From Planctomycetota bacterium (GTDB taxonomy: Bacteria > Planctomycetota > B15-G4): DNA of 64,000 nt. Shown one piece after another: positions 51,238 to 59,258 of this stretch; within the stretch, counting starts at the first letter, position 1; each line of letters opens with the position of its first letter. The notes beneath the pieces are model-generated. The model did not search any database and was not told the origin of the DNA. It was given only the letters and a program-made list of their open reading frames with translations. A program made the translations under genes and the position numbers. The stretch is from positions 27,313 through 91,312 of the forward strand of contig JACKHP010000014.1 in assembly GCA_020638905.1 (NCBI GenBank), read 5' to 3'.

Positions 51238-52728
51238 GTGCTGGCCTGCGTGTGGCTCGAGTCCGTCGACGACGCCCTGCTGCGGCAGCTCTTCGCCGTC
51301 ACGCCGGTGCTCTCGGCGCGCGGCGAGGTGGTGTTCCTCGATCTGCGCGGCACCGAGCGCCTGCACCGCGGGACGGCCGGCGCCATCGCCGCCATCCGGG
51401 CCGCCCTGGCGCCCGGGGTCCCGCGCGGCATCGGGCTGGCGGGCAACCGCTTCACGGCCGAGATCGCCGCCCGGACGGGGCGTGCGGTGGCCGTCCCGCC
51501 CGGTGACGAGGCGCTCTTCCTGGCGCACCTGCCGCTCGCGGTGCTGCCGCTCTCCGCGGGGCTCGCGCGACGGCTCGAACCGCTCGGGCTGCGCACGCTG
51601 GGCGACTTCGCCTCGCTCCCGCTGGGCTCGGTCGAGCGGCGCTACGGGCCCGAGGGCGTGGCCATGCACAGGCTGGCGCGCGGCGACGACGAGGCCGCGC
51701 TCGTCCCGCTGCGTCCCGACGAAGACCTGCGCGTGCTGGCCCGGGTCGAACCGCCGGCGGTGGCCTTCGACGCGTTGGCCGGGCAGCTCGGCGAGGCGCT
51801 GGGGCAGCTCGCGACGGCGCTCGACGAGCGCGACCGCGGGGTGAGCCGGCTCGTGCTGCGCTGCGAGCTCGACCCGGCCCGCGACGTCGAGGCCGACGAG
51901 GTCTTCGGTCCGCCGTCCGCGCATGCGCCCGAGGTCTGGGAGGTGCTGCCGGCCAGCCCCGAGGCACGCGCGCCGCTGCTGCTCGACCTGCTCGCGCTGC
52001 AGCTCGAGCGGCGTCCGCCGCGCGGCGCGGTGACCGGCTTGCTGCTGCACGCGGCCGAGGTGGCGCCCCTCGCGGTGCACCAGAACGGGCTCTTCGGAGA
52101 GGTGGCGCGCGACGCCTCGCGGCGCGCCGAGGCGCTCTCGCGGCTCGTGGCCACGCTCGGTCCCGAGGTCGCGCGCCGTCCGCGGGTGCGGCGCGAGCAC
52201 CTGCTCGAGCAACGCTGGACGGACGAGGTCGCGTCCGAGGGTGACGGCGTGCGCGACGCCGGCGCGCGGGCGTCGAAGACGTCCCGCGCGGGATCGGCGA
52301 CGGGCGCGACGGGGCGGGCGGCGAAGGCGGCGCGCGGCGCGTCGCGCGTGGCCGAGCGCGGAGTCGACGAGACGTCGCGCGCCGCGTCCGGCGTCCCGCT
52401 GGTCGGGTCCGTCGCCGATCCCGGCGACGTCGGGGGCGCGCGTCGGCGCCCCGGCGACGAGCCGGCGTGCGGTCCGACCTTGCGCCTGCTGAGGCGTCCC
52501 GAGGTGCTCGTGCCGCTGCTGGCCGGCGGCGAACTCGTGGGCTTCCGCCGTGGACGCATCGAGCTGCGCGTGGCGCGGCTCTCGGCGCCGCGCCGGCTCG
52601 AGGGCGGCTGGTGGCGCGACGCATGGGCGCGCGACGAGCACGACCTCGTCACCGACGACGGCGCGATCTGGCGCATCTGCCGTGACATGCCCACGCGCCG
52701 CTGGCTGCTCCTGGGAGAGTTCGATTGA
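51238..52728 (+). CDS. imuB: ImuB, catalytically inactive Y-family polymerase-like protein
   Basis: A 496-residue protein of the Y-family fold. The usual catalytic DxDxF at the N-terminus reads ACVWLESVDDALL, and the SxDE carboxylate pair is FLDLRGTERLHRG, so polymerase activity is not expected. ImuB serves as a hub linking ImuA, DnaE2 and the sliding clamp. A clamp-binding-like QNGLF is at residues 282-286. Helix-hairpin-helix LEPLGLRTLGDFASLPLGSV lies near 115. A long low-complexity Ala/Gly/Arg segment (about 335-400) separates the little-finger region from a conserved C-terminal part (RDAWARDEHDLVTDDGAIWRI). Start GTG 51238 comes 6 bases after imuA. dnaE2 overlaps (TTGA). Confidence 0.88.
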   Translation: MLACVWLESVDDALLRQLFAVTPVLSARGEVVFLDLRGTERLHRGTAGAIAAIRAALAPGVPRGIGLAGNRFTAEIAARTGRAVAVPPGDEALFLAHLPLAVLPLSAGLARRLEPLGLRTLGDFASLPLGSVERRYGPEGVAMHRLARGDDEAALVPLRPDEDLRVLARVEPPAVAFDALAGQLGEALGQLATALDERDRGVSRLVLRCELDPARDVEADEVFGPPSAHAPEVWEVLPASPEARAPLLLDLLALQLERRPPRGAVTGLLLHAAEVAPLAVHQNGLFGEVARDASRRAEALSRLVATLGPEVARRPRVRREHLLEQRWTDEVASEGDGVRDAGARASKTSRAGSATGATGRAAKAARGASRVAERGVDETSRAASGVPLVGSVADPGDVGGARRRPGDEPACGPTLRLLRRPEVLVPLLAGGELVGFRRGRIELRVARLSAPRRLEGGWWRDAWARDEHDLVTDDGAIWRICRDMPTRRWLLLGEFD

Positions 52729-55700
52729 AGCGCGCGCGCGACGGCCCGCGCTACGCCGAGCTGGCCTGCCAGTCGGCCTTCAGCTTCCTGCGCGGGGCGT
52801 CCGAGCCCGAGGTGCTCGTCGAGCGCGCGGCGGCGCTCGGCTACACCGCGCTGGCGTTGGCCGACCGCGACGGACTCTACGGCAGTCCGCGCCTGCACGC
52901 CGCGGGACGGCGACACGCGCTGCCCGTGATCCACGGCACCACGCTCACCCTCGAACGCGCCGGCGCGCGGGCCTACGACGGACGTCCCGACGGCGCCGAC
53001 GACCGCCTGCTGCTGCTCGCGCGCCACGAAGGCGGATGGCAGCGCCTGTGCCGGCTCGTGTCCGCCGCGCGGCTGCGCAGCCGCACCGGGCCCGTCACGC
53101 CGCTGGGCGCGCTGCTCGACGCGTGCGCGTGCGCCGTGCCGGGCGACGCGCGCACCGACGCATCGCGTGAGCACGGGCTGCTCGCACTGATCGGTCCGCA
53201 CCTGCCCGACGCGAGCGCCGAGACCCTGCTCGACGCCCTCGGACGCGAGCACTGCGCGCTGGCCGTCCACGACCGGCTGCTCAAGCGCGACCGCCGCGGA
53301 CAGCAGGTCCAGCGGGCGCGGGCCGGGCGGCTCGGGCTGCCGCTCGTGGTCACCGGCGGCGTGCGCTTCGCGCGGCGCGGCGACAAGCCGCTGCACGACG
53401 TGCTGACCTGCGTGCGTCACGGCGTGACGCTCGACGAGGCGTCCACGCGGCTGCTGCCCAACGCCGAGTTCTGCCTGCGTCCGGTCGAGCGCATCGCGCA
53501 CCTGTTCCGGCACTGTCCCGAGGCGCTCGAACGCTCGGTCGAGCTGGCGCGACGCTGCACGTGGTCGCTCGACGCCCTGGCCTACCGCTTCCCGCCGTTC
53601 GAGACGCCGGACGGCGAGACGCCCTTCAGCGTGCTGCACGACCTGGCGCACGCGGGAGCGAGGCGGCGCTACCGTCCCGTGACGCCGGCGGTGGCGCGTC
53701 AGCTCGCGAAGGAGCTCGACATGATCGAGCGCCTCGACCTGGCCGGCTACTTCCTGGTGGTGCACGACGTGGTCGCGTTCTGCGAGCGCGAAGGCATCCT
53801 CTGCCAGGGGCGTGGTTCGGCGGCGAACTCGGCGGTCTGCTACGCGCTGGGCATCACGTCGGTCGACCCGATCGGCATGGAGCTGCTCTTCGAACGCTTC
53901 CTGTCGGAGGAGCGCGGCGAGGTGCCCGACATCGACCTCGACATCGCGCACCAGGACCGCGAGCGCGTGCTGCAGTACGTCTACGCGCGCTACGGACGCG
54001 ACCACGCCGCGCTGGCCGCCGAGGTCGTCACGTACCGCACGCGCTCGGCGGTGCGCGACGCGGGCAAGGCCCTCGGCTTCCCGCTCGAGCAGGTCGACGC
54101 GCTCGCGAAGTCGGTCGACCGGCGCTTCGACAGCGACCGCGACGGCGTGCCCGAGGCCTGGGACGCGCTCGTCGACGACGCCCGTCTGCCGCACCTGCTG
54201 CGTCTCGTGCGCGGCATGAGCGGCTTGCCGAGGCACCTCTCGATCCACGTGGGCGGCATGATCATCACCGGACCGCCGCTGGTCGACCTGATGCCCGTCG
54301 AACCCGCCGCCATGCCGGGACGCACCGTCGTCCCGTGGGACAAGGACGACCTCGCGACCCTGGGCATCATCAAGATCGACCTGCTCGGCCTGGGCATGCT
54401 GACCGTGCTCGACCGCTGCCTGGCGCTGGTGAACGGACTCGCCGCGGGAGGTGCGTCGCGCGACGCGTCGTCCGCGGGCCGCGGGGCGCTCGAGCTGCAC
54501 ACCGTCCCGCCCGACGACGCGGCCACCTGGGACATGCTCTGCGCGGCCGACACGGTGGGGGTCTTCCAGGTCGAGTCGCGGGCGCAGATGAACTGCCTGC
54601 CGCGGCTCTTGCCGCGCACGTTCTACGACCTCGTGGTCGAGGTGGCGCTCATCCGGCCCGGGCCGATCCAGGGCGACATGGTGCACCCCTATCTGCGTCG
54701 CCGCGCCGGACGCGAGCCCGTGACGTATCCGCATCCGTCGCTCGCGCCGATCCTGCGGCGCACGCTCGGCGTGCCGCTGTTCCAGGAACAGGGCATGAAG
54801 ATCGCCGTGGCTGCGGCGGGCTTCACGCCGGGCGAGGCCGACGAGCTGCGTCGCGCGATGGGACACAAGCGCAGCCGCGAGCGCATGGGCGCGTTGGCCG
54901 AGCGCCTCGTCGACGGCATGACGCGGCACGGCATCGACCGCGAGGCGGCCGAGCGCATCCTGCACCAGCTCTCGGCCTTCGCCGACTACGGTTTCCCCGA
55001 GTCGCACGCGGCCTCGTTCGCACGCCTCGTGTGGGTCTCGGCGTGGTTGAAGCGGCACCATCCCGCGCCCTTCCTGTGCGCGCTGCTCAACGCGCAGCCG
55101 ATGGGCTTCTACGCGCCGGCGGTGCTCGTGAGCGACGCGCGTCGGCACGGCGTCGAGGTGCGTCCCGTCGACGTGCTGCACAGCGGCTGGGAGTCGACGC
55201 TCGAGCCGCGCGACGGCGACGGCGTGGCGGTGCGGCTCGGGCTGTGCACCGTGCGCGGCTTCGGCGAAGGGCACGCCGAGGCCGTGCGCGCGGCGCTCGC
55301 CTCGCGCGCCGAGCGCGGTCCGTTCACGAGCCCGGAGGACTTCGCGCGTCGCGCCGGACTCGACCAGCGTCTCATGGAGCACCTGGCGCGACTCGGGGCG
55401 CTGCGGGGCTTCGAGCGCCGTCGTCGGCAGGCGCTGTGGCGCGTCGCGCGCATGGCGCGTCGCGTCCCCGGACCGCTGGCCGAGCCGCTGCCCGAGGAGG
55501 CGACCCTCGAACTCCCGGCGATGCACCCCGGCGAGATCGTGCGCGAGGACTACCTCATGGGCGGCGTCACCCTCGGACGCCATCCGATCGAGCTCTTCCG
55601 CGAACGGCTCGATGCGACCGGCGTGGCGCGCGCGCGCGACCTGGCCGAGCGACGCGATCCGCGCGTCGCGGTGGCCGGCATGGTGATCTGCCGGCAGCGT

Positions 55701-55934
55701 CCCGGCACCGCCCGCGGCATGACCTTCGTGACCCTCGAGGACGAGACCGGCTTCTGCAACCTGGTCGTCACGCCGCCGGTGGCCGAGGCCTGGCGCGAGG
55801 GCCTGCGCAGCCAGCTCGTGCTGGCCGAGGGGCGCCTCGAACGCGCCGACGGCGTGGTCAACCTGCGCGTCGAGAGCCTGCGTCCCCTGGGCGACGGCGG
55901 CTCCCTGCGCGCCGCCTCGCACGACTACCGCTGA
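52725..55934 (+). CDS. dnaE2: Error-prone DNA polymerase DnaE2
   Basis: A 1069-residue C-family polymerase used for translesion synthesis. The N-terminal PHP domain begins with YAELACQSAFSFLRGASEPEVLVERAAALGYTALALADRDGLYG, the DnaE2 pattern. The palm has ILCQGRGSAANSAVCYALGIT and the catalytic carboxylates D402/D404 in VPDIDLDIAHQDRERVLQY. The fingers show GHKRSRERM and GFPESHAASFARLVW. A C-terminal OB fold follows (MVICRQRPGTARGMTFVTLEDETG). It lacks the clamp/tau-binding tail of DnaE1, as expected. Start TTG 52725 has GGGAG seven bases upstream and overlaps the imuB stop. Confidence 0.95.
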   Translation: MKRARDGPRYAELACQSAFSFLRGASEPEVLVERAAALGYTALALADRDGLYGSPRLHAAGRRHALPVIHGTTLTLERAGARAYDGRPDGADDRLLLLARHEGGWQRLCRLVSAARLRSRTGPVTPLGALLDACACAVPGDARTDASREHGLLALIGPHLPDASAETLLDALGREHCALAVHDRLLKRDRRGQQVQRARAGRLGLPLVVTGGVRFARRGDKPLHDVLTCVRHGVTLDEASTRLLPNAEFCLRPVERIAHLFRHCPEALERSVELARRCTWSLDALAYRFPPFETPDGETPFSVLHDLAHAGARRRYRPVTPAVARQLAKELDMIERLDLAGYFLVVHDVVAFCEREGILCQGRGSAANSAVCYALGITSVDPIGMELLFERFLSEERGEVPDIDLDIAHQDRERVLQYVYARYGRDHAALAAEVVTYRTRSAVRDAGKALGFPLEQVDALAKSVDRRFDSDRDGVPEAWDALVDDARLPHLLRLVRGMSGLPRHLSIHVGGMIITGPPLVDLMPVEPAAMPGRTVVPWDKDDLATLGIIKIDLLGLGMLTVLDRCLALVNGLAAGGASRDASSAGRGALELHTVPPDDAATWDMLCAADTVGVFQVESRAQMNCLPRLLPRTFYDLVVEVALIRPGPIQGDMVHPYLRRRAGREPVTYPHPSLAPILRRTLGVPLFQEQGMKIAVAAAGFTPGEADELRRAMGHKRSRERMGALAERLVDGMTRHGIDREAAERILHQLSAFADYGFPESHAASFARLVWVSAWLKRHHPAPFLCALLNAQPMGFYAPAVLVSDARRHGVEVRPVDVLHSGWESTLEPRDGDGVAVRLGLCTVRGFGEGHAEAVRAALASRAERGPFTSPEDFARRAGLDQRLMEHLARLGALRGFERRRRQALWRVARMARRVPGPLAEPLPEEATLELPAMHPGEIVREDYLMGGVTLGRHPIELFRERLDATGVARARDLAERRDPRVAVAGMVICRQRPGTARGMTFVTLEDETGFCNLVVTPPVAEAWREGLRSQLVLAEGRLERADGVVNLRVESLRPLGDGGSLRAASHDYR

Positions 55935-56137
55935 GGGCCGCGATCGATCCGAGGAGACGCCGAACTGGCCCCCGCTCCCGCGGGATCCGGGGACTGCGCC
56001 GGCCCCGATCCCCACAAGAGGGTGGTCGAGAATGATCGATCTGCTACGGTTGTGCCGGGATGTGAGGCTCCCGTCAGCACCTTCTTCTTCTGCGAAGGCC
56101 CCCCGGCGCCGTTGGACGCGGTGCAGGAGACTCTCCC
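55935..56137 (+). other. Intergenic leader of the UnbV-domain gene
   Basis: This 203-base stretch has no gene. It contains the extended -10 TGCTACGGT at 56042-56050, and a small CCTTC/GAAGG stem near 56079-56097 in the leader. A good Shine-Dalgarno AGGAG (56125-56129) lies eight bases before GTG 56138. Confidence 0.4.
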
Positions 56138-57994
56138 GTGTCCCTCCGTCCACCCCGCGTGAGCCTCCTGCTCGCGCTGCTGGCCGCCTCCCCGGCCGCC
56201 CAGACCACCTTCGTCGACGTGGCGCACGCCGCCGGCGTCGACTTCCTGAACCTCGGCCGTGGCGCGGCCATGATCGACCTCGACGGCGACGGACGCCTCG
56301 ACCTCGTCTGCGGCTCGGGATACGGCGGCACCATGCCCGGCGACGAGAAGGTCTATCGCCAGAAGGCCGACCACACCTTCGACGACGTGACCGCGGCCTG
56401 GGGCTTCCTGCCCAACTCCGAGGACGCCTTCTCGGTGCTGGCCACCGACCTCGACGACGACGGCGACGTCGACGTCTACTTCGCGAACGGCGGCTTCGCG
56501 GCCAACCAGGCCAACCAGCTGCTGCGCAACGACCTCGACACGCTGGGCAGCTTCACCGACGTGAGCGCGACGGCCGGTGACGCCGACCTGACGGACATCG
56601 CCTTCGGCACGACCGCCCTCGACGCCGATCTCGACGGCGACCTCGACCTGTTCGTGTCGGACAACGGTTCGGGCGCGACCCCCGGCGGCGTGCACCTGCT
56701 GCGCAACGACGGCGCGCTGCAGTTCACCGAGGTCACGGTCGCCGCCGGCATGGACGCGACGGGCTGGTTCCGGCACTGCGGCGCGGGAGACTACGACAAC
56801 GACGGCTGGCCGGACGTGGGCGCCGGCAACTACACCGGCGCGAACGTGCTCTACCACAACGACGCCGACGGGACGTTCACGAACGTGGCCGCGAAGGCCG
56901 GCGTCCTGTCGCCCGACCAGAACTACGGCTTCGTGTTCGCCGACTTCGACAACGACGGGTGGCTCGACGTCTTCCTCCCCAAGTGGCAGCCGCAGGTCTC
57001 GGCCGTGCCGACGACGTTCCTGCTCAACGCCGGCGACGGGACGTTCACCGACGTGACCGACGGCATGGAGACGGGCTTCCACACGGACATGGGGCACAAC
57101 GTGGCGGACGTCGACGCCGACGGGTACCCCGACGTGTTCATCGGGACCGGCTGGCCGTACGGCGCCTACAAGGACATCCTCTTCCTCGTCCGGCCCGACG
57201 GCCTGGGCGGACTCATCGCCACCGACGCCTCGGCCGCGAGCGGCATCGAGGCCGTGGGCGAGACGCGCTGCCACGGCGTGGCCTTCGGCGACTACGACGA
57301 GGACGGCGACGTCGACATCTACCTGAACCTGGGCGGCATGTCGCACGCTCCCGACACGGCGCAGGCCAACGTGCTCTGGCAGAACCAGGGCAACGGCAAC
57401 CACTGGCTGCAACTCGACCCGCGCGGCGTGCTCTCGAGCCGCACCCCGGCCGGGCTGCACGGCGAGCTCGTCGTGCCCGGACGCGACCCCGTCCAGCGCA
57501 CGCTCATGGTCGGCTCGGGCTTCGGCAACACCGATGCGCCGGCGCTGCACTTCGGCACCGGCGACGCGTCCGGCCCGGCCGAGGTGCGCCTGCGCTGGCC
57601 GAGCGGCATCGTCCAGACGCTGCTGCTGCCGGGCATCGACACGCGGCACACGGTGGTCGAGACCGGGCTGCGCCTGCTGGGACAGGTCGAACTCGGCGGT
57701 CTGGTGACCCTCCAGGCCTGCGGCCCCGCGGGCCAGATCGCCGAGCTCATGATCGGCACCCAGGCCGCGCACCTGCCGCTGCCCAAGTTCGGCGGATACC
57801 TCGAACTCCTGCCACCCTTGGTCGGGCCGCTGCCCGTCCCGCTGGGGCCCGCGGGCCTGCTCGAGCTGCCCGTGCCGCTGCCCGACGACCCGGCGCTCTC
57901 GGGCGCCACGATCTCGCTCCAGGCCTGGACGCACGACCCGGGTGGCATCGCCGGCTCGGGTCTCAGCAACCGCATCGACCTGGTCTTTCCGTGA
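56138..57994 (+). CDS. Secreted FG-GAP/VCBS protein with ASPIC/UnbV domain
   Basis: A 618-residue exported protein. The signal peptide is VSLLLALLAASPAAQ. Residues about 25-400 are FG-GAP/VCBS propeller repeats with calcium loops (DLDGDGRLDLV, DLDDDGDVDVYFANGG, DADLDGDLDLFVSDNG, DYDNDGWPDVGAGNY, DFDNDGWLDVFLPKW, DVDADGYPDVFIGTG, DYDEDGDVDIYLNLGG). Residues about 410-500 are an ASPIC/UnbV-like domain (NHWLQLDPRG, GPAEVRLRWPSGIVQTL). The last 90 residues form a separate beta domain (PLPVPLGPAGLLELPVPLPDD...ISLQAWTHDPGGIAGSGLSNRIDL) resembling a C-terminal module of secreted planctomycete proteins. It is probably a surface or matrix protein. Confidence 0.88.
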   Translation: MSLRPPRVSLLLALLAASPAAQTTFVDVAHAAGVDFLNLGRGAAMIDLDGDGRLDLVCGSGYGGTMPGDEKVYRQKADHTFDDVTAAWGFLPNSEDAFSVLATDLDDDGDVDVYFANGGFAANQANQLLRNDLDTLGSFTDVSATAGDADLTDIAFGTTALDADLDGDLDLFVSDNGSGATPGGVHLLRNDGALQFTEVTVAAGMDATGWFRHCGAGDYDNDGWPDVGAGNYTGANVLYHNDADGTFTNVAAKAGVLSPDQNYGFVFADFDNDGWLDVFLPKWQPQVSAVPTTFLLNAGDGTFTDVTDGMETGFHTDMGHNVADVDADGYPDVFIGTGWPYGAYKDILFLVRPDGLGGLIATDASAASGIEAVGETRCHGVAFGDYDEDGDVDIYLNLGGMSHAPDTAQANVLWQNQGNGNHWLQLDPRGVLSSRTPAGLHGELVVPGRDPVQRTLMVGSGFGNTDAPALHFGTGDASGPAEVRLRWPSGIVQTLLLPGIDTRHTVVETGLRLLGQVELGGLVTLQACGPAGQIAELMIGTQAAHLPLPKFGGYLELLPPLVGPLPVPLGPAGLLELPVPLPDDPALSGATISLQAWTHDPGGIAGSGLSNRIDLVFP

Positions 57995-58006
57995 CGGCGC
58001 GTCGCT

Positions 58007-58031
58007 GATCGGCGCCCGCACGGCGCCGATC
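58007..58031. terminator. Bidirectional hairpin terminator
   Basis: GATCGGCGCC (58007-58016) pairs perfectly with GGCGCCGATC (58022-58031) around a 5-nt loop, between the convergent UnbV and thioredoxin-MsrA genes. Confidence 0.6.
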
Positions 58032-58089
58032 GTCGCTCGGCCGCGGACCGGCGGGGACATGCCGGTCGTGACCGGCGCGTGGGCGCGCG

Positions 58090-59184
58090 TCAGCCGTCGG
58101 AGCGTGCGCCGCGCGACGGGGAGGCGTCGACCAGCGCCTCGAGCAGGCGCAGCGCGAGGCGCCGCTCGTACTCGGCCAGTCCGGTCGTGGTCGCGGGCCG
58201 CTGCAGGCCGTCGAGGGCCGACGGATCGTGCCGCAGGGCCTCGTCGATCAGCTCGCGCTGACCGCGCTGACGCGACGAGAGCCAGGGCAGCACGTCCTCG
58301 TCGTGGGCCAGGGCGGCGTTCACGCGCACGGCCTGCAGCGGCGTGAGCGGCAACCAGCGCAGCGGCGACGCCGCGAGGGAATGCAGCGCGTCGGACGACT
58401 CGGCGTCGCGTGCGCGGGTGGCGTCGTGGACCGCGATGTCTCCCAGCGCCTGGCGGGCGGCCGCGAGGCGTCCGGCCTCGGGCACGAACACGCCGCGGGT
58501 GCAGTGCTCGGCCCGCGCCGCCGCGAACAGCGCGTCGTCGTCGAGCACGTCCGGCAGCGAGAACACCTCGACCACCTCGCGTCCGTCGAGGAAGCCGGGA
58601 CGCGTGGCGACGACGCCGTCGAGCGCGCCCAGCGCGGCCTCGCCCTCCCAGAAGCAGTCCATCGCGAACGTCGTGCGACGGGCCTGGCCGGCGCGCGTCT
58701 CCTGGGCCGCCACGTCCAGCCACGCCGGCACCTCGCGCCCGGCCGCGCCCAGGCCGTCGACGAGCAGCGCGGCGACCTCCGAGGCGTCCCACGCGCCGGA
58801 GCGGCGCGGCACGAGCTCGTGACCGTCGGGCGCGAACAGCCGCAGCACGGGATTGGCGAACGCCGGCTCGTCGTAGCGCGCGCGCACCTCGGCCTCGGCG
58901 CCGCCGACGTTGTTGCGCACGAGCACCGGCACGAAGTCCTCGTGCAGCGCGTCGACCAGCAACGGATGGCTGAGCGGTCCGTCGCCGTAGGCCACGCACG
59001 TGGCGCAGCCCGGGACCTCCTGGAACAGCAGCGCCACGGGACGTCCGTCGGTGCGCGCGGCCGCGAAGGCCGCGTCGACGTCGCGCAGCCAGCGCACGCG
59101 TCCGAACTCGGGCGGCGTGTCCGGCGTCGACGGATCGCCGAGCAGCGCGGCGGCGAGCAGCAGTGCGATCGAGGCGGGCGGCAT
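58090..59184 (-). CDS. Exported thioredoxin-like protein fused to a divergent MsrA-like domain
   Basis: A 364-residue protein starting at ATG 59184 after GGAG. Residues 1-16 are a signal peptide. Residues about 30-150 are thioredoxin-fold with the redox motif VPGC60-A-T-C63 (ALLFQEVPGCATCVAYGDGPLSHPLLVDAL). Residues about 168-260 resemble methionine sulfoxide reductase A: TTFAMDCFWEGEAALGALDGVVATRPGF keeps the catalytic Cys (C177) and the FWxxE, but the usual GHAE-containing stretch is deleted. The remainder (about 265-364) is helical. An internal electron relay from the thioredoxin part to the MsrA part is plausible. The VPGC motif recalls thioredoxin-like selenoproteins with VPGU, of interest because selB is present. 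Extended -10 TGCTACGAT precedes it. Confidence 0.78.
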   Translation of the reverse strand: MPPASIALLLAAALLGDPSTPDTPPEFGRVRWLRDVDAAFAAARTDGRPVALLFQEVPGCATCVAYGDGPLSHPLLVDALHEDFVPVLVRNNVGGAEAEVRARYDEPAFANPVLRLFAPDGHELVPRRSGAWDASEVAALLVDGLGAAGREVPAWLDVAAQETRAGQARRTTFAMDCFWEGEAALGALDGVVATRPGFLDGREVVEVFSLPDVLDDDALFAAARAEHCTRGVFVPEAGRLAAARQALGDIAVHDATRARDAESSDALHSLAASPLRWLPLTPLQAVRVNAALAHDEDVLPWLSSRQRGQRELIDEALRHDPSALDGLQRPATTTGLAEYERRLALRLLEALVDASPSRGARSDG

Positions 59185-59210
59185 GGGGGGCTCCGGGAGC
59201 GGTCGATCCG

Positions 59211-59219
59211 ATCGTAGCA
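59211..59219 (-). promoter_or_regulatory. Extended -10 element before the thioredoxin-MsrA gene
   Basis: Reverse-strand TGCTACGAT (TGnTAnnnT form) ends 26 bases before ATG 59184 and is followed by a GGAG ribosome-binding site. Confidence 0.4.
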
Positions 59220-59246
59220 GGCGCGGGCGGTGCGTCCCCGAGTGCG

Positions 59247-59252
59247 TATCAT
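59247..59252 (+). promoter_or_regulatory. -10 hexamer of a probable leaderless promoter (M28 peptidase)
   Basis: TATCAT matches 5/6 of the -10 consensus and ends exactly 6 bases before ATG 59259; no Shine-Dalgarno sequence is present. No -35 is evident. Confidence 0.5.
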
Positions 59253-59258
59253 GCCGCC

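Noticed and set aside
51642..56153. 1503-residue open frame on the - strand
   Set aside because: Antisense to imuB and dnaE2, low-complexity His/Arg/Gln/Ala composition, no recognisable domain.
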